Shown in pieces: positions 1 to 8,405 of a stretch of DNA of 64,000 nt. The notes beneath the pieces are model-generated. The model saw nothing but the letters and a program-made list of their open reading frames with translations, was not told the origin of the DNA and did not search any database. The DNA is taken from positions 208,757 through 272,756 of the forward strand of contig CABIVS010000002.1 in the NCBI GenBank assembly GCA_902362375.1, given 5' to 3'. Every line of letters begins with the position of its first letter. Within the stretch, counting starts at the first letter, position 1. The DNA is from Bacteroidaceae bacterium. Its GTDB lineage: Bacteria; Bacteroidota; Bacteroidia; Bacteroidales; Bacteroidaceae. The translations under genes and the position numbers were made by a program.

Positions 1-419
1 TTGGTAAGGGGGATATGCTCTTCTTGCAGGGAGCCGATCCGGTGCGTGTGCAGTGTGCCTTTATCGATACGCCGGAAGTGGAAGAAATTACGAAGTTCAT
101 CGCTCGTCAGCAAAGTTATCCTACTCCGTTCTTCCTGCCTGAATTCGTGAGCGAAGATGGTGGTAGTGAAGTAGGAGATATTGATATGGGACGTCTCGAT
201 CCGTTGTTCGAAGATGCAGCCCGATTGGTAGTGATTCATCAGCAAGGTTCCACTTCGTTAATTCAGCGTAAATTCGCTATCGGTTACAACCGTGCCGGAC
301 GTATTATGGACCAACTCGAAAAAGCGGGAATCGTAGGCCCTACCCAGGGAAGCAAGGCACGCGATGTCTTGTGCATGGATGACAATGATCTTGAAATGCG
401 ATTGAACAATTTACAGTAA
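1..419 (+). CDS. ftsK: DNA translocase FtsK/SpoIIIE, C-terminal end (5' truncated by the window)
   Basis: The reading frame is open at the left edge (codons from base 3) and ends with TAA at 419, so only about the last 138 residues are visible. What remains is the end of the RecA-like motor (GKGDMLFLQG, then a DPVRVQCAFI strand) and the C-terminal gamma winged helix (region of RKFAIGYNRAGRIMDQLE and KARDVL). In the family, gamma reads the KOPS/SRS polarity sequences and directs chromosome pumping at the septum. The downstream order, a LolA-like gene then trxB, is usual for Bacteroides. The membrane part and the Walker motifs lie outside the window. Confidence 0.93.
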   Translation, partial: GKGDMLFLQGADPVRVQCAFIDTPEVEEITKFIARQQSYPTPFFLPEFVSEDGGSEVGDIDMGRLDPLFEDAARLVVIHQQGSTSLIQRKFAIGYNRAGRIMDQLEKAGIVGPTQGSKARDVLCMDDNDLEMRLNNLQ

Positions 420-438
420 CCGTTCGTTTATTAATCAA

Positions 439-1086
439 ATGAGAAAATACATTTTTAGTGTTTTAATAGCTTTACTGTCTTTGCCTGTGATTGCCCAACA
501 ACAGCAGTCGCAGGCTAAAGTCATTCTTGATAAGACGGCAGAGGCGTTTCGTAAAGCAGGTGGTGTAAAGGCCGATTTTACTGTAAAGGCTGTGACGAAC
601 GGTCTGGTAGAAGGTGTTGAAAATGGAACGATTCAGTTGAAAGGAGAGAAATTCGTACTGAAAACGTCGGATATCATCACTTGGTTTGATGGAAAAACGC
701 AGTGGAGTTATGTGACAAAGAATGATGAAGTGAACGTCAGCAATCCGACACAGGAAGAGTTGCAGCAGATTAATCCGTATACATTTCTATATATGTATCA
801 GAAAGGATTCTCTTATAAGCTGGGAGCAACTAAGACGTATCGTGGAAAAGCTGTTTGGGAAGTCGTTTTGACTGCCAGAGATAAGAAACAGGAGTTGGAA
901 CGTATCACTCTTTTTGTGACGAAGGATACTTATGAACCTTTGTATATTTTGCTTCAACAGCGTGGTCAACAGACACGTAATGAGATAATCATTACAAGTT
1001 ATCAGACAAAGCAGAATTATGCGGATCAGGTTTTTACGTTTGATAAAAAGCAATATCCCAATGCGGAGGTGATAGATTTGAGATAA
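439..1086 (+). CDS. LolA-like outer-membrane lipoprotein carrier
   Basis: 215 residues with a signal peptide (about residues 1-19, cleavage after VIA) and then a LolA/LolB-type half-barrel. Family features visible are an early helix with an AEAFRKAGGVKADF stretch, repeated beta strands (GTIQLKGEKFVL, WFDGKTQWSY) and the NPYTFLYMY segment after the N-P turn. LolA proteins carry lipoproteins through the periplasm from LolCDE to the outer membrane. The gene starts 19 bases after ftsK and lies 36 bases before trxB, so the three may be cotranscribed. Bacteroidota LolA homologues are divergent, so I give no symbol. Confidence 0.85.
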   Translation: MRKYIFSVLIALLSLPVIAQQQQSQAKVILDKTAEAFRKAGGVKADFTVKAVTNGLVEGVENGTIQLKGEKFVLKTSDIITWFDGKTQWSYVTKNDEVNVSNPTQEELQQINPYTFLYMYQKGFSYKLGATKTYRGKAVWEVVLTARDKKQELERITLFVTKDTYEPLYILLQQRGQQTRNEIIITSYQTKQNYADQVFTFDKKQYPNAEVIDLR

Positions 1087-1122
1087 TATACGTTTATAAC
1101 AAAACGAAAAAGATAAATTAAA

Positions 1123-2073
1123 ATGGCAGAAATAGAAAAAGTAAAATGCCTGATTATAGGTTCAGGACCTGCCGGATATACGGCAGCGATTTATGCAGGA
1201 CGTGCAAATTTATGTCCGGTACTTTATGAAGGATTGCAACCGGGTGGCCAGTTGACTACTACTACGGATGTGGAGAACTTCCCCGGTTATCCGGAAGGAA
1301 TCAGTGGTCCGCAGTTGATGGAAGACTTGCGTGCACAAGCAAGCCGTTTCGGAACAGACATTCGTTTCGGTATTGCTACAGCGGCCGATTTGAGCAAAGC
1401 TCCTTATAAAATAACAATCGACGGTGATAAGGTTATTGAAACAGAATCATTGATTATTGCTACCGGAGCTACTGCTAAATATCTGGGACTGGAGGATGAG
1501 AAGAAATATGCCGGAATGGGGGTAAGTGCTTGCGCTACTTGTGACGGATTTTTCTATCGTAAGAAAGTTGTAGCTGTAGTCGGTGGCGGTGATACAGCGT
1601 GTGAAGAAGCTGTTTATCTTGCCGGACTTGCATCCAAAGTATATCTGATTGTCCGCAAACCTTTTCTGCGTGCATCGAAGATTATGCAGGAGCGAGTAAT
1701 GAACCACGAGAAGATTGAAGTTCTTTTTGAACACAATGCGGTTGGTTTGTTTGGCGATAATGGGGTAGAAGGTGTAAACCTGGTGAAACGTTGGGGTGAA
1801 CCGGATGAAGAACGTTATAGCTTGCCTATCGACGGTTTCTTCCTGGCTATCGGACATCAGCCGAATACTGAAATATTTAAAGAATACGTTGATACGGACG
1901 AAGTGGGTTATATCATCACGGAAGGTGATAGTCCCCGTACAAAAGTCCCCGGAGTTTTTGCAGCAGGAGACGTTGCCGATCCGCATTATCGTCAGGCTAT
2001 TACGGCTGCTGGAAGTGGTTGCAAAGCTGCTTTGGAAGCAGAACGTTATCTTTCTGCCAAAGGACTTATTTAA
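1123..2073 (+). CDS. trxB: Thioredoxin-disulfide reductase (NADPH)
   Basis: 316 residues, the normal length for the low-molecular-weight enzyme. The N-terminal FAD Rossmann motif is GSGPAGYTAA (about residues 13-22), the redox-active CATC motif sits in ACATCDGFFY (about residues 137-146), the NADPH motif is GGGDTACEEA, and the FAD-binding C-terminal motif is GVFAAGDVAD. It transfers electrons from NADPH to thioredoxin in the cytosol. In an organism rich in periplasmic thioredoxin-fold proteins (two are encoded nearby at 4784-6097 and 10144-11148), it is the likely cytosolic source of reducing power. It ends before a strong bidirectional terminator. Confidence 0.97.
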   Translation: MAEIEKVKCLIIGSGPAGYTAAIYAGRANLCPVLYEGLQPGGQLTTTTDVENFPGYPEGISGPQLMEDLRAQASRFGTDIRFGIATAADLSKAPYKITIDGDKVIETESLIIATGATAKYLGLEDEKKYAGMGVSACATCDGFFYRKKVVAVVGGGDTACEEAVYLAGLASKVYLIVRKPFLRASKIMQERVMNHEKIEVLFEHNAVGLFGDNGVEGVNLVKRWGEPDEERYSLPIDGFFLAIGHQPNTEIFKEYVDTDEVGYIITEGDSPRTKVPGVFAAGDVADPHYRQAITAAGSGCKAALEAERYLSAKGLI

Positions 2074-2122
2074 TCCGGTTTATATCCGATCATAGAAGGG
2101 GATTAAAACCCTTATAAATATA

Positions 2123-2166
2123 AAAATCACCCACGTTAGAGTTTAATCTGTAGCGTGGGTGATTTT
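2123..2166. terminator. Bidirectional terminator between trxB and the GH20 gene
   Basis: A perfect 13-bp stem (AAAATCACCCACG at 2123-2135 with its complement at 2154-2166) around an 18-base loop. A-tracts on the left and T-tracts on the right supply a U-run in both directions. It separates the convergent genes trxB (ends 2073) and the hexosaminidase (ends 2196). Confidence 0.9.
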
Positions 2167-2195
2167 GTAGAACAGCATTTGCCGATTGTCTTTGG

Positions 2196-4625
2196 TCAAT
2201 ATGCTTCTATTTCATCTATCCATAATTCGGCAGGAATGACTTCCGGACCGTTATTCTTTTCAAAGTTGACACCATTACGCAGTGTGCCGCCATTCTTGAT
2301 TTTGACTTTCAGGAACGTAGCCTGTGTCGGTTCAAATTCAATGGAATCGGTGAATGCAATTCTTCCTGTTTCCGGATAATCGTGTTTCAAAGCTTTTTCG
2401 GCTATCGGTGTGTATTGCTTACCGTCTGCTGATACTTCTACGGCAACTCCTCCTGCAGGAAGAATTCTCATGGCAGGATTAAATAAAGAACCGAAAATAA
2501 CTTTGCTGACTTGTGTCGGCTTATCCAAGTGAACGATAAATTCCAAATCCTTACCTTCAACGATACCGAAGCTACACCATGGAGTATACGAAGCGTTGTT
2601 ACCTCGTTTACCATTGGTCAGTCCGAAAGTAGTCTGGTCGGCTCCTAATACATCGTTTTCATCGAATATATCGCCTGTCCATCCCATCGTATAATTAACC
2701 GTATAGGGCTTTCCTGTCAATAAATTGCCATACAGTGGCTTGTGGGCTACTTTGCCCAATATCTTTCCGTCTTTGAAAGCAGCAGCTTTCAGGTCGATAT
2801 TGCCTTCAAGAACAAAAGGCTTTTCATATAAAGCGGACGCTTTGGACGGTTCGCTGCCGTCCGTTGTATACCGGATTTCCGCATCCGGGTAAAAACTTTC
2901 CAGCAATACCATTAAAGGACCGTTCTCATCTGCGTGCGTATTTATATTTACGTCAAAGAAATTGAGACAAGGCTGGGTGTTCATAACTTTCAAACGTTCA
3001 AATTCAGTCACCATCCGTTCGCAGAAATTCTTCCAGTTTTTGTTTGCGTTTTGTGTCCAGGCCGTTTCGGCGATAGCCATTGCACGCGGGAAAGCTTGAT
3101 AGTCTGTACGTTCTGAAGTTTGCATATACTCTCTCCAGATATTACCTTGTATTCCGATGATATGTTTCTTGGCAAGCTCGTCAGCGTCGTCCGGAACAGG
3201 GTTGTAGCTATATGTTTTCTTCAAGGTATTGTATCCGCCGATAGTAGTCGGAGCAATTTCCGGCTCTTCTTGATAGTAGTCCAAATATACATAAGGATTC
3301 GGAGTCATGATGGCATTATGCCCAGCTTTGGCTGCATTCATACCTCCTTCTACACCGCGCCATGACATAACAGTCGCATTGGGAGCCAGACCACCTTCGA
3401 GAATCTCATCCCAGCCGATGATGTTTTTGCCTTTACCATTCAGGTATTTCTCCATGCGGGTAACGAAATAGCTCTGCAACTTATCTTCTTTGCTGTGTTT
3501 TATTCCGTCTATCTTACTGGGAGTCGTATCATCTTTCAATCCTAACTGACGGATTAACTGCTGGCAGAAAGCACTGTTCTTCCATGCTGTCTTGGGACAT
3601 TCGTCGCCACCGATGTGAATGTATTCGCTGGGGAATAATTCTATCACTTCATCCATCACTCCTTCAAAGAATTTGAAAGTCGTTTCACTTGGACAGAATA
3701 CCTGCTCGAATACTCCCCAGGTAGGAGATACCTTGTAAGTCTGTGTCGAGTCGCATGACAATTCCGGATAGGCAGCAAGTGCAGCCAATGCATGTCCCGG
3801 CATTTCTATTTCGGGAACGACATTGATATATTTGCTTGCAGCATAAGCCACTACCTCTTTGATTTGCCCCTGTGTATAATAACCTCCATGTTCTTTTCCG
3901 TCGAATACTTGCGGATAGTTTACATAGTAATAGTCTACCAATGTCTTTTCACGCTTGGAACCGATTTCCGTCAATTTGGGATATTTCTTGATCTCAATTC
4001 TCCATCCCTGATCGTCTGTCAAATGCCAGTGGAAGACATTCATCTTGTTCATAGCCAGTAAGTCGATAAACTTGTAAATGTAGTCAATCGGTACATAATG
4101 GCGGCAAACATCCAACATGAGTCCGCGATGAACAAAACGGGGTGAATCTTCAATTTCTACGGCAGGAACCGACCAGTCAGCTTTTTTATCCAACTGCTTT
4201 CCGTAAATTGCCGGAGGGAGTAACTGATAAAGAGTCTGCACTCCATAAAAGAATCCGTTCGGTTGGGAAGCGGTGAGTGTAATGAGACTGGGAGTAACCG
4301 ACAATTTATAACCTTCTTTCGGCATACCTTCCTGTACAACAAAAGAGATTGCTGTTTTTCCGTCTGCACTTTCAGCTTCTTTCAAGGAAATTCCTGCTGT
4401 CAGTTTTAGTTGTCCGGCTAAGCTGCCGGCAATGCTTTTTACTTCCGGAGCATCCGAAGGAACTACGAGGCAGACTTTGTTGTTTAGTTCAAAGCGTCCT
4501 TCCTGTGGAAGAATCTGGTTGGGGTTGGGAACGATGTTGTACTCGTTCACCGCTTCTTTTGTCTTCTGACAACTGGGGGTAATCATTAATAAGGACAAAA
4601 GAAGAAGAGAAATACTTTTCTTCAT
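2196..4625 (-). CDS. GH20 beta-N-acetylhexosaminidase, lipoprotein
   Basis: About 809 residues. An ATG at 4625 is preferred to the TTG two codons upstream because it gives a clean lipoprotein signal (MKKSISLLLLSLLMITPSC, lipobox Cys near residue 19). A GH20b N-terminal domain precedes the GH20 barrel. The catalytic Asp-Glu pair is in HIGGDECPK (window about 3595-3621), the acetamido-assisting acid and general acid of the family. The barrel is followed by a chitobiase-C-terminal-like domain (YTTDGSEPSKAS) and a discoidin-like C-terminal beta domain ending WIDEIEAY. It removes terminal beta-GlcNAc/GalNAc. It has its own promoter and a terminator in front of it, so it is probably not part of the upstream peptidase-fold operon. 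It resembles the GH20 at 38505-40829. Confidence 0.95.
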   Translation of the reverse strand: MKKSISLLLLSLLMITPSCQKTKEAVNEYNIVPNPNQILPQEGRFELNNKVCLVVPSDAPEVKSIAGSLAGQLKLTAGISLKEAESADGKTAISFVVQEGMPKEGYKLSVTPSLITLTASQPNGFFYGVQTLYQLLPPAIYGKQLDKKADWSVPAVEIEDSPRFVHRGLMLDVCRHYVPIDYIYKFIDLLAMNKMNVFHWHLTDDQGWRIEIKKYPKLTEIGSKREKTLVDYYYVNYPQVFDGKEHGGYYTQGQIKEVVAYAASKYINVVPEIEMPGHALAALAAYPELSCDSTQTYKVSPTWGVFEQVFCPSETTFKFFEGVMDEVIELFPSEYIHIGGDECPKTAWKNSAFCQQLIRQLGLKDDTTPSKIDGIKHSKEDKLQSYFVTRMEKYLNGKGKNIIGWDEILEGGLAPNATVMSWRGVEGGMNAAKAGHNAIMTPNPYVYLDYYQEEPEIAPTTIGGYNTLKKTYSYNPVPDDADELAKKHIIGIQGNIWREYMQTSERTDYQAFPRAMAIAETAWTQNANKNWKNFCERMVTEFERLKVMNTQPCLNFFDVNINTHADENGPLMVLLESFYPDAEIRYTTDGSEPSKASALYEKPFVLEGNIDLKAAAFKDGKILGKVAHKPLYGNLLTGKPYTVNYTMGWTGDIFDENDVLGADQTTFGLTNGKRGNNASYTPWCSFGIVEGKDLEFIVHLDKPTQVSKVIFGSLFNPAMRILPAGGVAVEVSADGKQYTPIAEKALKHDYPETGRIAFTDSIEFEPTQATFLKVKIKNGGTLRNGVNFEKNNGPEVIPAELWIDEIEAY

Positions 4626-4665
4626 GGTCAAAATGTGTGTTAAGTTATAAATAGATTTGACAGGG

Positions 4666-4697
4666 CAAATGTACTTGTTTATATGATAAGTTCCAAT
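4666..4697 (-). promoter_or_regulatory. Bacteroides-type promoter of the GH20 gene
   Basis: Read on the minus strand, TACATTTG (4673-4666) matches the -7 consensus TAnnTTTG, and ATTG (4697-4694) lies 20 bases upstream as the -33 box. The start codon at 4625 is about 40 bases downstream. Confidence 0.7.
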
Positions 4698-4709
4698 AAT
4701 ATGGAAATA

Positions 4710-4737
4710 AAAAAAGCCGGAATGATGTCCGGCTTTT
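4710..4737 (-). terminator. Terminator of the peptidase-fold operon
   Basis: A 10-bp perfect stem (AAAAGCCGGA at 4712-4721 with 4728-4737) and loop ATGATG. On the minus strand it is followed by a run of Us, giving a factor-independent terminator about 50 bases after the stop codon at 4784. It separates the operon from the GH20 gene. Confidence 0.88.
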
Positions 4738-4783
4738 AGCTAAAGTTTCAGATTAATTTAGTTATATAATTAAGAGAGAGTTT

Positions 4784-6097
4784 TTATTTCAGTAGTTGTT
4801 CTTCGATGATTTGTACGTACTTCTCCGGAGTGGCTCCGACTTCAATAATCGGTTTGCCGCCTGCAGGTATGAAGAATAAGGTAGGCAATGCCTGTACACC
4901 GAAGTGATTGCATAAATCCTTTTCTTTGTCCGCATTAACCTTGTAGAATACAACTTTACCTTTATACTTTTCGGCCAGCTTTTCCATTTCCGGAAGTAAG
5001 CGCATGCAAGGTCCGCACCAAGTTGCCCAGAAATCAATCACAACCGGTTTGTCGCCGTTATAAACGAAATCATTCCCTTTTCTGTAGTCGAAGATGTGTT
5101 CGAGGAAGAATTGGCGGGTAATCGGATTCAGTTTACCGTCTTCAATTTTAGTTTCTGTTACTTTAGCTTCCGCTTCCGGTATGGGAACCATGTCAAATGG
5201 CTGGAAATAAATTTTCTGATGAATATAGTCAATGGATATGATTCCGTAGTCCAGTATTTTTTTGCCTAATACAGAGCGTTTCAAGTACGGGTTCTTCACT
5301 GCCATGGCATCTTCAATCTTTGTTTTTACGAACATGGTTTCCGGTAAGATGAGGCTTTCCTCTTCTTGAGTGGCTTCTTTATATCCATTGGAAACTTTTT
5401 GGTTGGTTCCTTTGGTGTATTGTGCGCTCCATGTATTGAAATCTTTTTCGGTAAGATTTACCAGTCCTTCGCTCCACGTATCCAGAACAAGAGAAACAGG
5501 TTTCCCTTGAATGGATATCGGACATACGATTCCTAATCCTGTAATCAGATCAAAGTTCTCCCGGTAGTTTAATTTCATATAAGAGGGACGATAGGGCTGC
5601 GTAATTGTGAGCTTTTTCCGTTGCATATCAATGGTCAGAACAGAAGTGCGGAAAATGGCACCGCTTAATACACCCATCACTCCCAGCTTGCGTAGATACG
5701 GTTCGTCTTCCAGAACGAAAGCTGGAAGATCGTTGCTAAACGTATTGTTGCCAATAGCAACAGTTGCCATTTCATATACTTTTCCAACAGGTACTTGTTT
5801 GAATACAAAATCCTGATAAGCACTAAAAGTACCGTTCTTCCCCGTGTCGATGTGTAACTTCTTGATGGCCTCAGGAAGCAGGGCGTTATGTCCTGACAGA
5901 TCGAGGACAAAGTCTGCCACTTCGCCATTTATGGCGGCTTCTACGATTATCTTTCCATCAATGGTTTTGAATGGAATGACCTCTGTCATACTGTTCTGTG
6001 TCTGTGCACTGATTCCTCCGGCAATACAAAATGCAAGTAGACAGAGATACATCTTTGTTATTATTCGCTTCATATCTTTTTTCTGTTTAAAGTTCAT
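4784..6097 (-). CDS. Fusion of a degenerate retropepsin-like domain with a thioredoxin domain
   Basis: 437 residues, secreted (signal peptide ending GGISAQ). Residues about 35-330 are a two-lobed aspartyl-protease-like region related to the two upstream genes, but both catalytic DTG motifs are changed: the first reads VLDLSG and the second VLDTWS. Residues about 335-437 form a complete thioredoxin fold with the CxxC site in [13 protein letters not shown] and a cis-Pro loop in ALPTLFF. It is probably a periplasmic thiol-disulfide protein whose peptidase-like half may bind a substrate. The ATG at 6097 overlaps the previous stop as ATGA, suggesting translational coupling; an alternative ATG at 6073 gives a more typical signal peptide. 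It is the last gene of the operon. Confidence 0.85.
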   Translation of the reverse strand: MNFKQKKDMKRIITKMYLCLLAFCIAGGISAQTQNSMTEVIPFKTIDGKIIVEAAINGEVADFVLDLSGHNALLPEAIKKLHIDTGKNGTFSAYQDFVFKQVPVGKVYEMATVAIGNNTFSNDLPAFVLEDEPYLRKLGVMGVLSGAIFRTSVLTIDMQRKKLTITQPYRPSYMKLNYRENFDLITGLGIVCPISIQGKPVSLVLDTWSEGLVNLTEKDFNTWSAQYTKGTNQKVSNGYKEATQEEESLILPETMFVKTKIEDAMAVKNPYLKRSVLGKKILDYGIISIDYIHQKIYFQPFDMVPIPEAEAKVTETKIEDGKLNPITRQFFLEHIFDYRKGNDFVYNGDKPVVIDFWATWCGPCMRLLPEMEKLAEKYKGKVVFYKVNADKEKDLCNHFGVQALPTLFFIPAGGKPIIEVGATPEKYVQIIEEQLLK

Positions 6098-7269
6098 TTC
6101 TCTTTCCTGATTTCAATTCTTTTCTCTTGATTGTCTTTCTTGACAATAATATAACCGGTATCACTGGGGATGGCATTCATGATATCTTCTACAGCCATCT
6201 GGCTCATGGGACAATCTTCCAGAGAAGTACCGTTGATGTTAATCACCTGGTCGCCGAAAGCTACTTTATCTTTCATGCTGTCCCAGATCGTTGTGATTTC
6301 AAATCTCTCATTGCGCGGCAGTATACTTACGTTCCAGAGAGCTGGAGCACCGCCCATGTCGGTTTTTCCTTCTTCAAACGGAAAAAAGTAGAACCGTCTG
6401 CGCATATAATCGATAATTACTTTACCGTATTCCAGTAAATCCACTCCGATGATGCTTCCATTCATCACCGTGGTCGTACTACCCACATTTGTGAATTCTT
6501 TCCCCATGATGTTGATGGGGGGAACAGTCACCTTCTTTATATCTACCGGCTTGCCCAGACCTGTTATTCCGGCAGCTACGATACCATATCCGTGATTAGT
6601 AACTTTTGAAATGTCAGACAGTCTCTCATAATCTTCTGTAGAATAAAGCAGAAATCCATCTGCACCCGTATCGAACAGAACCTTGAAATCATTATCCCCT
6701 AAGCGGACGTTGACGATGGAATGATGCTCCGTCTCATCCAACAGTGGAATCCCATCCGTTACTTTTAGTCCTTCAGGACGATACGGATAATTGATAACCA
6801 TTATTTTAGAACGGGAATCGAATGTAACTACCGACTGTGCGAAAGCGTCTCCTCCAAGAATACCGACAACCCCTAGTCCGGTGAAGAATGGATTCTTTGG
6901 CAGTACCATTGTCTTCAACTGCTTGATTTTATAGTTTTCCCCGATAGATACATTCTGTACATGTGCTTCCTGATAATTGGAGCCTTGTGCATTCACATCG
7001 GAAATACGCATATATCCTGCGGCAGTAGCTTTCATTTCCGTCGCAGCATCATACATAGTTCCGGTTCTTCCTCCCGTATCGACGATATATTTCACTTTTA
7101 TACCGTTAACGGTGACGGGGATAATGATTTTCTCTTGTATAAATTCATAAGGAATGGTGTCGCAAACCTTATTCCGGATTTGCGCTGCCATTCTTTGTCC
7201 GCAGTTTAGAAATAACAGCAACCATAAGCCGGTCAGTATTCCTATTCTTTTCATATTATTCTTTTTCAT
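6094..7269 (-). CDS. Secreted retropepsin-like aspartyl protease with PDZ domain
   Basis: 391 residues. After a signal peptide (residues about 1-29, ending MAAQ) come two aspartyl-protease lobes, each with an intact catalytic motif: [10 protein letters not shown] (first lobe) and [10 protein letters not shown] (second lobe). The C-terminal PDZ domain has the core [14 protein letters not shown]. One chain carries both aspartates, as in pepsins. It probably cleaves or binds peptides in the periplasm or at the cell surface. The first ATG (7269) lies inside the end of the upstream gene; a second ATG at 7254, one base after the upstream stop, is an equally good start. It is a paralogue of the neighbours on both sides. 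Confidence 0.85.
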   Translation of the reverse strand: MKKNNMKRIGILTGLWLLLFLNCGQRMAAQIRNKVCDTIPYEFIQEKIIIPVTVNGIKVKYIVDTGGRTGTMYDAATEMKATAAGYMRISDVNAQGSNYQEAHVQNVSIGENYKIKQLKTMVLPKNPFFTGLGVVGILGGDAFAQSVVTFDSRSKIMVINYPYRPEGLKVTDGIPLLDETEHHSIVNVRLGDNDFKVLFDTGADGFLLYSTEDYERLSDISKVTNHGYGIVAAGITGLGKPVDIKKVTVPPINIMGKEFTNVGSTTTVMNGSIIGVDLLEYGKVIIDYMRRRFYFFPFEEGKTDMGGAPALWNVSILPRNERFEITTIWDSMKDKVAFGDQVININGTSLEDCPMSQMAVEDIMNAIPSDTGYIIVKKDNQEKRIEIRKEK

Positions 7270-8395
7270 AGATAATATCCTTTACTCCAGAAGCTGTCTT
7301 GATCGTCAGTTTCGTTTTCTTCTTTTCTTTCAACTCCGGTATTCCGTTCAGAATACTTTCGCAGAAGTCATATTTCTTAGCAGGTTTGCCATTGATTTTA
7401 ATCACCTTGTCTCCGACTGCTATCTTACCTTTCGTACTGCTCCATACAGTAGATACATATAAGTCTCCGTCTTTGACCGTCAAGTCAAAATTATTACCTT
7501 GATTGTTTATTTCATTGTCCGGTTGAAATGCTTCAAAATAGAATCTTCCGCGTGGATAGTCAATGGTCACTTTACCGTATTGCAACAGCTTGACACCCAA
7601 TAATGTGTATGGGTGATTGTTGGTGCTGGTTGTTACGTTACGGAATTTGGTGGCTCCGACTGATAACAATGGAATACGAACCCTGTAAGAAGACGCCTTG
7701 TCCGCCTGACCGGATACTCCGATACTCCCTTCTCCATATCCTTCGGAAACCACTTCCATAGAGGCTTCGGGTTTGATTTTTTCAAAATCGCTTTCAATAA
7801 GAGATAACAGACTGGGACTACCTGTATCAAATAATACAGTTATGTTGCTCACCGGGGCTATCTGTATATTGATAATCGGCATACCGCCATCTTTCGTGAA
7901 ATTCAGCATTTTCCGTAAAGATACCGTAGAAGGCTTTTCTGCAGATGTGACTATGATATTTTTTGTCTGTGAATCTATGCTGACAATGGTACTGGCAAAC
8001 AAATCGCTGCCGATAATACCGTCTACTCCAAAACATTCCCAACCTTTTACCTCATCGATAACCAGCGACGGTGCATTTTTAAAGTTGATAATATTATCGG
8101 GAGTTGTCAGATTTTCTATCCGCGCAGTTTTGTAATAGCTTTCCACGTTGTTTACATCCGTCACCTTCATCGAGTCCGTAGCCACTATCTGTAGTACTTG
8201 GCAGGCTTTGGTCGTGAGTGCGGTACGTCCCCCGGTATCAAAGATAAAAGGACGTGCGGTGCCGTTCACTTTCATTTCGATAACCATTTTTCCGCCTACC
8301 ATTTGATAAGGTATGGTTGCTTTATATTGTTGGGCGAATAAAGAGACCGCCATGCAAAAGGCGATGACGGTTCCTGTTATACGAGTATACTTCAT
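7256..8395 (-). CDS. Secreted retropepsin-like aspartyl protease with PDZ domain (second copy)
   Basis: 379 residues, signal peptide ending SLFAQ. Both catalytic motifs are intact (IFDTGGRTAL and LFDTGSPSLL). The C-terminal PDZ-like domain contains GDKVIKINGKPAKK. Same architecture as the protein at 6094-7269, so the pair arose by tandem duplication followed by divergence; the duplication seems to extend to the thioredoxin fusion downstream. It begins 10 bases after the stop of the subtilisin-like gene. The substrate is unknown; the context suggests peptides bound or imported by the SusC/SusD pair of this operon. Confidence 0.85.
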   Translation of the reverse strand: MKYTRITGTVIAFCMAVSLFAQQYKATIPYQMVGGKMVIEMKVNGTARPFIFDTGGRTALTTKACQVLQIVATDSMKVTDVNNVESYYKTARIENLTTPDNIINFKNAPSLVIDEVKGWECFGVDGIIGSDLFASTIVSIDSQTKNIIVTSAEKPSTVSLRKMLNFTKDGGMPIINIQIAPVSNITVLFDTGSPSLLSLIESDFEKIKPEASMEVVSEGYGEGSIGVSGQADKASSYRVRIPLLSVGATKFRNVTTSTNNHPYTLLGVKLLQYGKVTIDYPRGRFYFEAFQPDNEINNQGNNFDLTVKDGDLYVSTVWSSTKGKIAVGDKVIKINGKPAKKYDFCESILNGIPELKEKKKTKLTIKTASGVKDIIYEKE

Positions 8396-8405
8396 AGACT
8401 AATCT

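Noticed and set aside
1447..1986. 179-codon open frame opposite trxB
   Set aside because: Shadow of the trxB coding strand with no homology features. The same applies to long antisense frames opposite the SusD gene (29406-30008), GH92 (31574-32272), GH125 (37666-38391), GH20 (38790-40028) and rpsA (53602-54264).
2196..4625. GH20 gene as the last member of the peptidase-fold operon
   Set aside because: A strong terminator (4710-4737) and a consensus promoter (4666-4697) lie between them.
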